Part shown: piece after piece, positions 8,084 through 17,014 of the stretch
How the letters are laid out: the number at the start of each line of letters is the position of its first letter
Position numbering within the stretch: position 1 is the first letter of the stretch
Source: UBA6107 sp964483135
GTDB taxonomy: Bacteria; Chloroflexota; Anaerolineae; Anaerolineales; Anaerolineaceae
Direction: 5' to 3'
Length of the DNA stretch: 64,000 nt
NCBI GenBank assembly: GCA_964483135.1
Contig: CAZAAJ010000002.1
Location: 6,802-70,801, forward strand
The notes under the pieces: model-generated
Told to the model about the DNA's origin: nothing
The model's input: only the letters and a program-made list of their open reading frames with translations
The model's database searches: none
Program-made: the position numbers and the translations under genes

Positions 8084-9580
8084 ATGTTCGCTGTCGAAAT
8101 GAAAGGTGTTTACAAAACCTTTGGTGCAGTCAAAGCCAACCAGGGGGTTGATTTTTCCCTTGAACAAGGTGAAATTCATGCCCTGCTTGGAGAAAACGGC
8201 GCCGGCAAGACAACCTTGATGAGGATCCTCTATGGTCTTTACAGGGCGGACGAAGGGGAAATTTTCATCAATGGGCAAAAGGTAGCTATCGAATCTCCAA
8301 AAGAAGCAATTCGAGCCGGCATCGGCATGGTTACCCAGCATTTTACACTCGTCCCTACATTGACTGTCGCGGAGAATATCGTTCTGGGGTATTCCAACGA
8401 TATTCTGCTATCGCAGAAGGACATCGAAAAAAGCGTTGGCGAGGCATCGAAAAAGTACGGCGTTGAAGTGGATCCGGCCATATTGGTTAAGAATCTCTCG
8501 GTCGGCGAGCGGCAGAGGGTGGAGATCTTAAAAGCGCTTTATCGCGATGCAAAGATCCTGATCATGGATGAACCCACTGCCGTACTTGTTCCACAGGAAG
8601 TGGATGTATTATTTGAATCGCTCGTCCGCCTGGTAAAATCAGGCCTTTCAGTGATTTTTATCAGCCATAAACTTGTCGAAGTGATGGCTGTTTGTGATCG
8701 CATTACTGTTTTACGGGATGGAAAGGTAACAAGTACAGTCAATAAATCGGAAACGAACCAGGTTGAATTGGCAAAAATGATGGTGGGCAGGGAAACATTC
8801 GGAGTAAAACGTGAACCCTCAGTAAACGTTGGCGAACCGGTCTATGAAGTTTCCGGGATCACCCTTGAAGGAAATCATGGCAAGAGAATTCTGACCGATA
8901 TTTCTTTTAGTTTGAACAAAGGCGAGATTCTCGGAATTGCAGGCGTTTCAGGCAACGGGCAGGGAGAATTAACTCACGTACTTACCGGCTTGACCAGGGC
9001 ATCCAGCGGATCCATCAAAATTGATGGCAAGGAAATTTCACACCTTACTCCAGGAGAAATTTCAAATTCTGGAATTGGCAGAACTCCTGAAGACCGCTAT
9101 GAAGGTACGATCGGGGATTTGACCGTAGCTGAAAACCTGGCAATTGAAAACCTGTCGCAATTCTGCCGGAATGGATTTGTTGACCAGAAAAAAGTGGTCG
9201 AATCCGCCAGGGAGAAGATTAAGGAATTTCAAATTAAAGCTTCTCCGAACGACCAATTGCGAAAACTTTCAGGCGGTAATATGCAAAAAGTTGTACTCGC
9301 CAGGGCACTTGCGCGTAATCCAAAGGTTCTGATCGCATCGCAGCCAACCCGCGGTCTTGATGTTGGTGCAACCGAATATGTGCGTAAACGTCTCCTCGAG
9401 GAAAAGGGACGCGGCACCGCAGTCGTACTGCTTTCGGAAGACCTCGATGAGGTGCTGGCGCTTTCTGACAGAATCGCCGTGATCTACGAGGGAAAGATCC
9501 AGGGAATCGTTCCTTCTGCACAGGCTACTCCTGAAAAAATCGGGTTAATGATGGCCGGCGCTGGTAAAGCATCGATCTGA
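8084..9580 (+). CDS. BMP-type ABC importer, duplicated ATP-binding protein
   Basis: The 498-residue ATPase has two fused nucleotide-binding domains, like NupA, YufO and RbsA. Domain 1 has Walker A GENGAGKTT (36-44), signature LSVGERQR and Walker B LIMDEPT. Domain 2 has the degenerate P-loop GVSGNGQGE, signature LSGGNMQK and LIASQPTRGLD, typical of the second half in this class. It energises uptake through the two permeases that follow. AGAAGGATGA (8071-8080) precedes the ATG. The 16-base gap to the next gene shows co-transcription. Confidence 0.95.
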   Translation: MFAVEMKGVYKTFGAVKANQGVDFSLEQGEIHALLGENGAGKTTLMRILYGLYRADEGEIFINGQKVAIESPKEAIRAGIGMVTQHFTLVPTLTVAENIVLGYSNDILLSQKDIEKSVGEASKKYGVEVDPAILVKNLSVGERQRVEILKALYRDAKILIMDEPTAVLVPQEVDVLFESLVRLVKSGLSVIFISHKLVEVMAVCDRITVLRDGKVTSTVNKSETNQVELAKMMVGRETFGVKREPSVNVGEPVYEVSGITLEGNHGKRILTDISFSLNKGEILGIAGVSGNGQGELTHVLTGLTRASSGSIKIDGKEISHLTPGEISNSGIGRTPEDRYEGTIGDLTVAENLAIENLSQFCRNGFVDQKKVVESAREKIKEFQIKASPNDQLRKLSGGNMQKVVLARALARNPKVLIASQPTRGLDVGATEYVRKRLLEEKGRGTAVVLLSEDLDEVLALSDRIAVIYEGKIQGIVPSAQATPEKIGLMMAGAGKASI

Positions 9581-9596
9581 AAAAGGAGAATTAATA

Positions 9597-10649
9597 GTGG
9601 CTAAATTTAAAATCGAACGCGCCGCCGCTCCACTTTGGGTTAAAACAGTCATTCCAGTGGCTGCTGTATTGGTAACCTTTCTTGTCACATCCATACTCAT
9701 AATCCTTGCGAAAGCAAATCCGTTTGCGGCATATTACCATTTATTGATTGCTCCGTTGTCATCCAAGTTTTCTCTGCTTGAGGTATTGGTTAAATCCACA
9801 CCGTTAATCCTGACAGGAATTGCCGTAGCAGTAGCTTTTAATTCAGGATACTATAACATTGGCGCAGAAGGACAGCTTTACGCAGGTGCCATTGCCGCAG
9901 CCTGGGTTGGTGCAAACCTTACCTCTTTACCGGCAATTGCTGCCATACCCCTCATGCTGGTACTCGGTTTTCTGGCAGGTATCCTGTGGGCATTGATCCC
10001 AGCCATTCTCAAGATCAAGCTTAAAGTGGACGAGGTGGTTACCACCTTGTTAATGAACTCTGTCATGGTATATGTTGTATCCTGGTTATTGAACGGTGTA
10101 TGGAGGAACCCTGAAACTGGCGCCCAACAATCACCCGAATTTTTTGCAGCCGCCAGGTACATCAGGCTGGTACCAAAATCCCGTTTGCACCTGGGTTTCA
10201 TCATCGCCCTGGTGGTTGTCGTCATCATCTACATTTTGATTAAGAAGACACCTTTGGGACTTAAAATGCGCGCTGTTGGAGCCAGCAAGGTTGGTGCGCA
10301 ATTTGCGGGGATCAATGTCAGCCGAACCATGTTGATTTCCGCCTTGATCAGCGGCGGGATTGCAGGTATTGCCGGTGTCGGTGAAATTGCAGGAATTCAC
10401 TACCACCTGATCAATGAACTTTCAAACGGGTATGGTTACACAGGCATCATAGCGGCGACACTTGGAGGATTGAACCCCATTGGCGTGTTGGTTGCTGCAT
10501 TATTTATTGGGTTAATAGGAACCGGAGCTTTCAACGTAAGCATGGCGCTTCATGTTCCTGTTTACCTTGGTGATGTAGTCCAATCTACATTATTGCTGGT
10601 GACTCTTGCCATGCTCCTTTTACAAAATTACCGGATCAAGAGGGTATAA
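9597..10649 (+). CDS. BMP-type ABC importer permease 1 (NupB/YufP-like)
   Basis: This 350-residue polytopic membrane protein belongs to the BPD_transp_2 (branched-chain/ribose type) permease family. It shows about ten hydrophobic helices and the family segments NSGYYNIGAEGQLYAGA and TPLGLKMRAVGASK (the ATPase-coupling loop). Translation starts at GTG 9597 behind AAAAGGAGAA. It pairs with the next permease, whose ATG lies 3 bases after this stop, to form the translocation channel for a nucleoside-like substrate. Confidence 0.93.
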   Translation: MAKFKIERAAAPLWVKTVIPVAAVLVTFLVTSILIILAKANPFAAYYHLLIAPLSSKFSLLEVLVKSTPLILTGIAVAVAFNSGYYNIGAEGQLYAGAIAAAWVGANLTSLPAIAAIPLMLVLGFLAGILWALIPAILKIKLKVDEVVTTLLMNSVMVYVVSWLLNGVWRNPETGAQQSPEFFAAARYIRLVPKSRLHLGFIIALVVVVIIYILIKKTPLGLKMRAVGASKVGAQFAGINVSRTMLISALISGGIAGIAGVGEIAGIHYHLINELSNGYGYTGIIAATLGGLNPIGVLVAALFIGLIGTGAFNVSMALHVPVYLGDVVQSTLLLVTLAMLLLQNYRIKRV

Positions 10650-10651
10650 CT

Positions 10652-11563
10652 ATGGATGAATTTTTAGTCGGCTTGATAGCAGCAACTTTAAGGGTTGCTA
10701 CCCCTTTGATTTTCGCGACCCTTGGAGAACTTTTTTGTGAGCGGGCTGGAATCCTCAATCTCGGTATCGAAGGAACGATGTTCCTTGGTGCTTTTGCTGG
10801 CTTTACCGTTGCCTCATTAACGGGTTCAGTCTGGGTTGGATTACTCGGAGCGATTATCAGTGGAATTCTTGCAGGCTTTTTGATGAGCCTTTTTGCAGTC
10901 AGGCTGGGGGTTAACCAACATGTTTCGGGGTTAGGAATAACCCTGCTGGCCACAGCACTCTCGCTGTTTTCATTTCGTGTAATTTTTGGCGAAAATCAAA
11001 ACCTTCCCTCGATCATTCCTTTTAAACAACTGGAGCTTTTTTCAAATAACCCGATCCTGCATGAAATCTTTTCTCAGTACCTGCTGACGTATATCGCAAT
11101 CGCGATTGTTCCTGTCGTCTGGTTCATCATTTTTAGAACCAATTATGGACTCAGGATCCGTTCTGTTGGGGACAACCCTGAAGCCACAGATGCTGCAGGA
11201 ATCGACGTCTATCGTCTTCGGACTTCTGCGTTGGTCATTGGCAGCGCGTTAATGGCCATTGGCGGAGCATTCTTATCCATTGCCCAGCTTGGGAAATTTA
11301 CCTTCGGTATCATCGAAGGTCGCGGTTGGGTATGCATCGCTCTCATCATTTTTGGCAACTGGCACCCGGTCAAGGTACTGTGGGGAGCTTTGCTCTTTGG
11401 AGGTGTCCAGGCATTACAGTCACGCTTACAGCTTACCGGCCTGAAACTGCCTTATGAACTTTTCCTCGCCCTGCCATATATAGTAACGATCATCGCCCTC
11501 ACGCTGGCGGGCAGAAATGCCTCGTACCCGGCAGCAATGCTGAAACCCTATAAACGGGAATGA
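10652..11563 (+). CDS. BMP-type ABC importer permease 2 (NupC/YufQ-like)
   Basis: This 303-residue membrane protein of the same permease family as its neighbour is shorter, as expected for the second subunit. Family segments include FCERAGILNLGIEGTMF, NYGLRIRSVGDNPEATDAAG (coupling loop) and a terminal AGRNASYPAAM. It is the last gene of the importer operon and is followed by a strong terminator at 11567. Confidence 0.93.
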   Translation: MDEFLVGLIAATLRVATPLIFATLGELFCERAGILNLGIEGTMFLGAFAGFTVASLTGSVWVGLLGAIISGILAGFLMSLFAVRLGVNQHVSGLGITLLATALSLFSFRVIFGENQNLPSIIPFKQLELFSNNPILHEIFSQYLLTYIAIAIVPVVWFIIFRTNYGLRIRSVGDNPEATDAAGIDVYRLRTSALVIGSALMAIGGAFLSIAQLGKFTFGIIEGRGWVCIALIIFGNWHPVKVLWGALLFGGVQALQSRLQLTGLKLPYELFLALPYIVTIIALTLAGRNASYPAAMLKPYKRE

Positions 11564-11566
11564 TCC

Positions 11567-11606
11567 AAAAAGGCGTAAGGAGCAATTCTTACGCCTTTTT
11601 TATTCT
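11567..11606 (+). terminator. Rho-independent terminator of the importer operon
   Basis: AAAAAGGCGTAAG (11567-11579) pairs perfectly with CTTACGCCTTTTT (11588-11600), and a T-rich tail follows. The remaining roughly 130 bases up to the next ATG should hold the promoter of the decarboxylase operon. A TATAAC near 11650 is the best -10 I see, but no good -35 goes with it. Confidence 0.9.
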
Positions 11607-11734
11607 TTCCTGCCCTTTTTAAGAATGTGACAATCAACCGCTTACAAACCTATAACTATCACTTGAACAGAAAGGAAAGTGTTCCTAAAATGGTATTGTT
11701 TGGAAATTATTAATCAAAATAATCGGAGGTAGTA

Positions 11735-13306
11735 ATGGCTCAACCAAAAGCTGACAGCGCTCAAGAAGCCTTTATGGAACACCTAAAGGATCTTCGCAAA
11801 CAGAGCAAGGCAGGCGGCGGCGAGAAACGCATTGAAGCCCAGCATGCCAAGGGTAAGTTAACTGCACGTGAACGTATTGATGCCCTGCTTGACGAAGGTT
11901 CATTCCAGGAGATCAATGGTCTGATGGTCAACCGCCATACCGATTTCGGCATGGAAAAGGAAAAGACCCCTGGTGACGGCGTGGTGGCTGGTTTTGGAAA
12001 GATCAACGGCCGCCGCGTTTGTGTTTATGCCCAGGATTTTACCGTGATGGGCGGCTCCTTCGGTGAAATTGCCGGTCAAAAGGTCTGCCATGTGATGGAC
12101 CTGGCTATGGATGCCGGCGTTCCGGTCATCGGATTGAACGATGGCGGTGGCGCACGTATCCAGGAAGGCATTTTCTCTCTTTATGCCTACGGTGAACTTT
12201 TCTATCGCAATACACAGGCTTCCGGTGTCGTTCCGCAGATCTCCGTCATTCTTGGACCCTGCGCTGGCGGCGCGGTCTATTCTCCCGCCCTCACCGACTT
12301 TGTAGTGATGACGAAAAATATCAGCAATATGTTCATCACCGGACCTGAAGTCATCAAGACCGTTACCCACGAAGTGGTGGACGTTGAAACCCTTGGCGGC
12401 GCTGTGACTCACTCCTCCACCAGCGGTGTCGCCCACTTTGCCGCCGAAGATGAAAAACAGGCTTTCGCTTTTGTACGCTCGATCCTCAGCTACCTCCCCT
12501 CCAACAACTCCGAAACCGCTCCGGCTGTCGAAGTCACCGATGATCCCTGGCGCATGGACAAGGAGCTGGATTCCATTGTCCCGGCCGATCCTTCGGTTGG
12601 TTACGACATGAAAGAGATCATCGAACGGGTCTGCGACCGCGGCTCTTTCTTTGAAGTAATGGGAAATTTTGCCCAGAACTCCGTTATCGGTTTTGCCCGC
12701 CTGCATGGACAATCAGTGGGAATCGTTGCCCAGCAGCCGCTCTTCATGGCTGGTTCAATTGATATTGATGCTGCCGACAAAATGGCGCGCTTTATCCGCT
12801 TCTGCGATGCTTTCAACCTTCCCATTGTCACCTTCTCCGATTCACCCGGTTTCCTGCCCGGTGTATCCCAGGAACATGGCGGCATCATCCGTCACGGCGC
12901 CAAGATCGTCTACGCTTTCTCCGAAGCCACAGTTCCTCTGCTGACCGTCATCACCCGCAAGGGTTATGGTGGTGCCTACATTGTTATGAGCAGCAAACAC
13001 ATTCATTCAGACATGGTCTTCGCCTGGCCGGGTGCTGAAATTGCTGTCATGGGCGCTGAAGGCGCAGTTGCCATCCTCTACCGCAAGGAACTTGCCGAAA
13101 GGAACGATGGCGGTGAAGAACGCAAGCGCCTGGTGGCTGAATTCCGCGAGAAATTCTCCAATCCATACAAAGCCGCCACTGCCGGTTTCGTTGACGATGT
13201 CATTCTGCCCCACGAAACCCGCCCGCGCCTGATCGCTGCATTGGAATTGCTGCGCGATAAAAAATCACATGCCCCAGCCAAAAAACATGGCTGCATGCCC
13301 CTGTAA
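11735..13306 (+). CDS. mmdA: Acyl-CoA carboxyltransferase subunit of a Na+-pumping decarboxylase (MmdA/PccB family)
   Basis: The 523-residue protein is a full-length two-domain carboxyltransferase of the methylmalonyl-CoA decarboxylase alpha / propionyl-CoA carboxylase beta family. Oxyanion-hole glycines appear in GPCAGGAVYSPALTD (N domain) and RKGYGGAYIVM (C domain). Other family landmarks are the SFGEIAGQK segment and the C-terminal KKHGCMPL. It transfers CO2 from an acyl-CoA, most likely methylmalonyl-CoA or possibly malonyl-CoA, to biotin. No biotin carboxylase is nearby. The next genes encode OadG-, biotin carrier- and OadB-type subunits, so decarboxylation coupled to Na+ export is far likelier than carboxylation. 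GGAGGT precedes the ATG. Confidence 0.92.
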   Translation: MAQPKADSAQEAFMEHLKDLRKQSKAGGGEKRIEAQHAKGKLTARERIDALLDEGSFQEINGLMVNRHTDFGMEKEKTPGDGVVAGFGKINGRRVCVYAQDFTVMGGSFGEIAGQKVCHVMDLAMDAGVPVIGLNDGGGARIQEGIFSLYAYGELFYRNTQASGVVPQISVILGPCAGGAVYSPALTDFVVMTKNISNMFITGPEVIKTVTHEVVDVETLGGAVTHSSTSGVAHFAAEDEKQAFAFVRSILSYLPSNNSETAPAVEVTDDPWRMDKELDSIVPADPSVGYDMKEIIERVCDRGSFFEVMGNFAQNSVIGFARLHGQSVGIVAQQPLFMAGSIDIDAADKMARFIRFCDAFNLPIVTFSDSPGFLPGVSQEHGGIIRHGAKIVYAFSEATVPLLTVITRKGYGGAYIVMSSKHIHSDMVFAWPGAEIAVMGAEGAVAILYRKELAERNDGGEERKRLVAEFREKFSNPYKAATAGFVDDVILPHETRPRLIAALELLRDKKSHAPAKKHGCMPL

Positions 13307-13332
13307 TCCTGCTGAAATGAGGAGGTGTTATT

Positions 13333-13629
13333 TTGACTGATTTTCAAACAGGTCTGTTGATCAGCGCGGTTGGACTTGTGGTGACCTTTACTGCCCTGGC
13401 AATTTTCATCGGGGTGATGGTTCTACTGCAAAAACTATTTCCTGTAAAAAAAGAGGTGGAAAAACAGGTCATTGAAGAAGTTAAACCCGCCGAGATCACT
13501 GCTGAATCTTCCAGCGCTGATGAGATTGCCGCCGCCCTGGCTGCTGTATCCTATTTGCGTTCGCAACGTGCCGGCCAACTTGGAGCATCGCTCCTCACCG
13601 GTCCCGGACCTTACCGGACTTCCCATTGA
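13333..13629 (+). CDS. Na+-translocating decarboxylase gamma subunit (OadG/MmdD family)
   Basis: This 98-residue protein has one N-terminal transmembrane helix (about residues 8-32) followed by a charged, Lys/Glu/Pro-rich linker and a small C-terminal segment, the standard OadG architecture. It anchors and assembles the carboxyltransferase with the membrane beta subunit. GAGGTGTT precedes the ATG at 13333, and the gene lies 26 bases after the carboxyltransferase. Confidence 0.8.
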   Translation: MTDFQTGLLISAVGLVVTFTALAIFIGVMVLLQKLFPVKKEVEKQVIEEVKPAEITAESSSADEIAAALAAVSYLRSQRAGQLGASLLTGPGPYRTSH

Positions 13630-13669
13630 TCTCAAAATCACGATAATACTGGAATCGTAGGAGAATAAA

Positions 13670-14131
13670 ATGAGTAAAAAGCTACAAGTAAAAGTGAACG
13701 GCAAATCCTTTGAGGTCGAGGTCAGTGATTTTTCAGGCGGTTCAGCGGATGTGACCGTCAACGGCACTCAATATGCAATTGAGATCGAAGAAACAGGTGG
13801 TGTTCTAGCCGCCCCTGTCGTAAAAGCTCCGGCAGCAGCCCCGGCGAAAGCCGCGGCACCTGCCGCCACCACTGCCGCTCCGGCTACAGGATCTGTGGCA
13901 ATCGCTGCTGCCGGCGCTACGGATGTCATCAGCGCCCCCATGCCCGGCGTGATTATGGACATCGCATTTAAACCAGGCGATAAGATTGCCGTTGGTGACA
14001 TTGTATGCGCACTGGAAGCTATGAAAATGAAGAACATGATCCGGTCAACCCGTGAAGGAACAGTGGGTTCCGTCGAAGTCAACGAAGGACAGAGAGTCCC
14101 CTTTGGCGCAGTGATCATCCGGTTCGCGTGA
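13670..14131 (+). CDS. mmdC: Biotin carboxyl carrier protein of the decarboxylase (MmdC type)
   Basis: The 153-residue protein has a basic N-terminal domain, a flexible Ala/Pro-rich linker (about 52-80) and a C-terminal biotinyl domain. The biotin attachment motif EAMKMKN puts the modified lysine at 119. It shuttles carboxybiotin between the carboxyltransferase and the membrane beta subunit. The proline/alanine linker is typical of MmdC/OadA-type swinging arms. AGGAGAATAAA precedes the ATG. Confidence 0.93.
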   Translation: MSKKLQVKVNGKSFEVEVSDFSGGSADVTVNGTQYAIEIEETGGVLAAPVVKAPAAAPAKAAAPAATTAAPATGSVAIAAAGATDVISAPMPGVIMDIAFKPGDKIAVGDIVCALEAMKMKNMIRSTREGTVGSVEVNEGQRVPFGAVIIRFA

Positions 14132-14138
14132 GGTTGAT

Positions 14139-15266
14139 ATGGATCTTTCGAGACTACTCGTCTTACTAGACGCTTTCAAACAACTGCAATGGCAAAACCT
14201 GGTGATGATCGGGATCGGCGGTGTACTGATCGCCCTTGCCATCCTTAAGGACTATGAGCCAACCCTGCTGCTGCCCATCGGGTTTGGCGCTATTCTGGCC
14301 AACCTGCCACTCACCGGCGCCACTGAAGCCGGCGGCTGGTTGAAAATCCTTTTTGATGCCGGGATTGCAACCGAGTTATTCCCGCTCTTTGTTTTCATCG
14401 CCATTGGAGCCATGACTGATTTTGGCCCACTGCTTGAAAACCCAAAGATGGCGCTGTTAGGCGCAGCCGGGCAGTTTGGTATCTTTATTACACTTCTGCT
14501 GGCGCTTGCCACCGGAATGTTCACCCTCAATGAAGCCGCCAGCATCGGCATCATCGGCGCCATTGACGGACCGACCGCCATTTACGTATCATCCAAACTC
14601 GCCCCTCATCTGCTTGGTCCGATTACTGTTTGCGCTTACAGCTACATGTCACTGGTGCCTATCATCCAACCCCCCGTAATGCGGTTGATGACCACGCATA
14701 AGGAAAAAACCATCCACATGCCTTACACGATCAAGGAAGTCTCGCGGGCAACGCGAATCCTCTTCCCAATTGTGGTCACCGTGGTGGTTTCACTGCTTGC
14801 GCCAAAAGCATCACCGTTGATCGCTTCACTCATGTTCGGTAATCTCATCAGAGAATCCGGTGCTGTTGAACGATTGAACCATGCCGCTCAGAATGAACTA
14901 GCCAACCTGACCACCCTGTTCCTGGGGCTGGTGATTGGCTCGACGATGGAAGGTGTCAATTTTATTCAACCCACTACCTTGTTAATCCTCGTGTTAGGTC
15001 TCTTTGCTTTCGTGATGGACACAGTTGGCGGCATTTTACTTGGAAAATTGATGAACTTCTTCTCCGGCGGTAAATTCAATCCGCTCATCGGGGCTGCAGG
15101 GATCAGCGCTTTCCCCATGTCCGCCCGTATCGTTCAGCGTTTCGGTCAGGAATATGATACAAACAATTTCCTGCTGATGCACGCAATGGGTTCCAATGCT
15201 GCCGGTCAGCTGGGCAGCGTTATCGCAGGTGGTGTCGTCCTGGCGATCATGGCTGGTGTGTTGTAA
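14139..15266 (+). CDS. mmdB: Na+-translocating decarboxylase beta subunit (OadB/MmdB/GcdB family)
   Basis: This 375-residue polytopic membrane protein is the decarboxylase/Na+ pump. The hallmark GIIGAIDGPTAIY contains the conserved intramembrane Asp that couples Na+ binding to carboxybiotin decarboxylation. The C-terminal HAMGSNAAGQLGSVIAGGV is also family-typical. Length matches GcdB/MmdB. The start lies 7 bases after the carrier stop, so the two are translationally coupled. It exports two Na+ per decarboxylation in characterised homologues. Confidence 0.94.
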   Translation: MDLSRLLVLLDAFKQLQWQNLVMIGIGGVLIALAILKDYEPTLLLPIGFGAILANLPLTGATEAGGWLKILFDAGIATELFPLFVFIAIGAMTDFGPLLENPKMALLGAAGQFGIFITLLLALATGMFTLNEAASIGIIGAIDGPTAIYVSSKLAPHLLGPITVCAYSYMSLVPIIQPPVMRLMTTHKEKTIHMPYTIKEVSRATRILFPIVVTVVVSLLAPKASPLIASLMFGNLIRESGAVERLNHAAQNELANLTTLFLGLVIGSTMEGVNFIQPTTLLILVLGLFAFVMDTVGGILLGKLMNFFSGGKFNPLIGAAGISAFPMSARIVQRFGQEYDTNNFLLMHAMGSNAAGQLGSVIAGGVVLAIMAGVL

Positions 15267-15329
15267 TCCAGTTAAAATACTGGATATAAGTTAAAGTTTT
15301 CGAATATCATCTTAAAAAGGAGAATGAAA

Positions 15330-16211
15330 ATGAAACTACTTGATCTAACCATCCCGTTGGGAATTGGAACTCCCCCCTGGCCGACCTATGAACCTCTCCA
15401 GGTGAAATACTTCAAGCGTCTTGCACCGAACGGCGCTAATGGGCAACTGTTGACCCACTCAAATCACCTTGGCACTCACCTTGACGGCGAAATTCACTTC
15501 TACACCCCCGGCCGTGATATAGCACAATTGCCCCTGGATTACCTGGTGCACGATGCCGCCGTTGTTGACCTGAGTGATGTTTGCGGTGATTACGACGTCT
15601 ATACTTCCAAGATGATCACGGATCGCGTCGAAGTGAAAAAGGGCGATATCCTCGTCATCCATACCGGCTATCACCACTTTGGCTGGGATCAGCCCACCGC
15701 GGACGAGATCCGCTACATGGTCAAACACCCGGGTCCCGACCAGGAATTTGCGGACTGGGCAAAGAAAATGGAACTGCGCTGGATCGCCGTTGACTGCGGT
15801 TCTGCCGATCACCCGATGAATACCATCATCCGCCAGTGGATGCCCCGCCAGACCAAACAGGCTGAATACGTGTTCAAGAAGAAATTCGGCAAATCCCTTG
15901 AAGAGTTCTTCACCGAAGAGAAATACCAGCTCATGCACATCGACCTGTTTCCCAAGCAGATCATCCACGCCGAATGCTTTGGCGGCATGATCGACCTCAT
16001 CCTCAACCGCCGCATCCAGGTGGGCTTCTTCCCATGGCGCTTCGTTGATGGTGAAGCCTCCATTGGTCGCGCAGTCGCTTTCCTCGAAGATAAGGAATAC
16101 GATGACCTGATGAAAAAAGCTGCCACGATGCCGAAAACAAAATTCGGTGATGTTTACGAAATCAAGCACGTTGAAAGTCTGAATAAGTTAAGCAAAGCCA
16201 ATATGGCTTAA
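15330..16211 (+). CDS. Cyclase-family metal-dependent hydrolase (PF04199)
   Basis: The 293-residue protein carries the family metal-binding signature HLGTHLDGEIHFY, which matches HxGTHxD followed by a further His, and the downstream block ILVIHTGY. Characterised members include kynurenine formamidase, isatin hydrolase and other cyclic amide or imide hydrolases. They use a divalent metal in the cytoplasm. The in-frame ATG at 15324 sits 1 base from AGGAG, so the ATG at 15330 (spacing 7) is preferred. It follows the decarboxylase by about 60 bases with only a weak hairpin (15266-15285) between, and may be co-transcribed. Ring opening of a heterocycle made upstream is the obvious guess, but the substrate is unknown. 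Confidence 0.83.
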   Translation: MKLLDLTIPLGIGTPPWPTYEPLQVKYFKRLAPNGANGQLLTHSNHLGTHLDGEIHFYTPGRDIAQLPLDYLVHDAAVVDLSDVCGDYDVYTSKMITDRVEVKKGDILVIHTGYHHFGWDQPTADEIRYMVKHPGPDQEFADWAKKMELRWIAVDCGSADHPMNTIIRQWMPRQTKQAEYVFKKKFGKSLEEFFTEEKYQLMHIDLFPKQIIHAECFGGMIDLILNRRIQVGFFPWRFVDGEASIGRAVAFLEDKEYDDLMKKAATMPKTKFGDVYEIKHVESLNKLSKANMA

Positions 16212-16241
16212 ATTTTTTAAAATTTATCAAGGAGAATTAAA

Positions 16242-16967
16242 GTGAAATTCGATCTTCCAGAAAAAGCAACTGAACCCATCCTTTCGATCGATGCCCGCGA
16301 AGTGGAAGCCCTCCTGCAGGGTCCTGCCATGCAGCTTCCCAAGTGGCCCGGCGCCCAGGTTAAATTAAAAGATGGCCGCCTCCTCTACATCCGCGAAGCA
16401 CGCCTCGAAGAAGCCCCCAAAATGATGGAATATGTCAAGCGGTTAATGGACGTGGACCATGACTTCTACGATATCGTCGGCGCCCGTGTCTATTCCGAAA
16501 TCCTCGGCTGGTACCGCCATCGTTTAAAAGATCCCTATACTCTCGTCGGTTTGATCGATGGGATGTGGGTGGGCTTCGCCAATGGACGTGTAATGAATGA
16601 AGACATCAACATCAGCCTGCACACCATGGCTCTTTCCCGCGGCGGACGTATCGGCGCAGTCATGTACTACGCCAAGGCTTACTACGCCTTCGAAATGATC
16701 AAGAATACCGAATGGTGGGCTACCTACGAATCCTACAATGGCTGGATGCGCTGGGGTCTTGGTATGGCTCAGCCTTCTTACCCGTGGCCGGATGTTCAGC
16801 ATGAACTTGGCGGCGCCCGTGTTTACTATGTCACCAAGAAATACTGGGATCAGATGATCAAGAATTACGTTCGCGAAATGGCTGGCGCTGACCTGGACTT
16901 CAATGTGTCTGACGCGGTCCGCAAAGCCAACGAGAACCTGATCGTTCCCGAAGAGATCCTCGTCTAG
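16242..16967 (+). CDS. Uncharacterised protein, possibly GNAT-like
   Basis: I do not recognise this 241-residue protein with certainty. Residues about 45-165 have an order of strands and helices reminiscent of a GNAT acyltransferase (LLYIREARLEEAPKMMEYV, then TLVGLIDGMWVGFANGRV, then SRGGRIGAVMYYA). The canonical acetyl-CoA loop is not clearly intact. The second half is unusually rich in Trp and Tyr and has no obvious catalytic motif. There is no signal peptide or membrane helix. Translation starts at GTG 16242 behind AAGGAGAA. It is 30 bases after the cyclase-family gene and before a terminator, so it is probably the last gene of the decarboxylase/cyclase operon and may act on the same compound. 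Confidence 0.6.
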   Translation: MKFDLPEKATEPILSIDAREVEALLQGPAMQLPKWPGAQVKLKDGRLLYIREARLEEAPKMMEYVKRLMDVDHDFYDIVGARVYSEILGWYRHRLKDPYTLVGLIDGMWVGFANGRVMNEDINISLHTMALSRGGRIGAVMYYAKAYYAFEMIKNTEWWATYESYNGWMRWGLGMAQPSYPWPDVQHELGGARVYYVTKKYWDQMIKNYVREMAGADLDFNVSDAVRKANENLIVPEEILV

Positions 16968-16982
16968 TTTTACGCTGTCGTT

Positions 16983-17014
16983 AAAAAAGAGAGCCGTGAT
17001 GGCTCTCTTTTTTT
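16983..17014. terminator. Bidirectional terminator between convergent genes
   Basis: AAAAAAGAGAGCC (16983-16995), loop GTGAT and GGCTCTCTTTTTTT (17001-17014) form a stem flanked by A and T tracts. It can therefore terminate both the + strand operon ending at 16967 and the minus-strand gene whose stop codon it overlaps. Confidence 0.92.
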
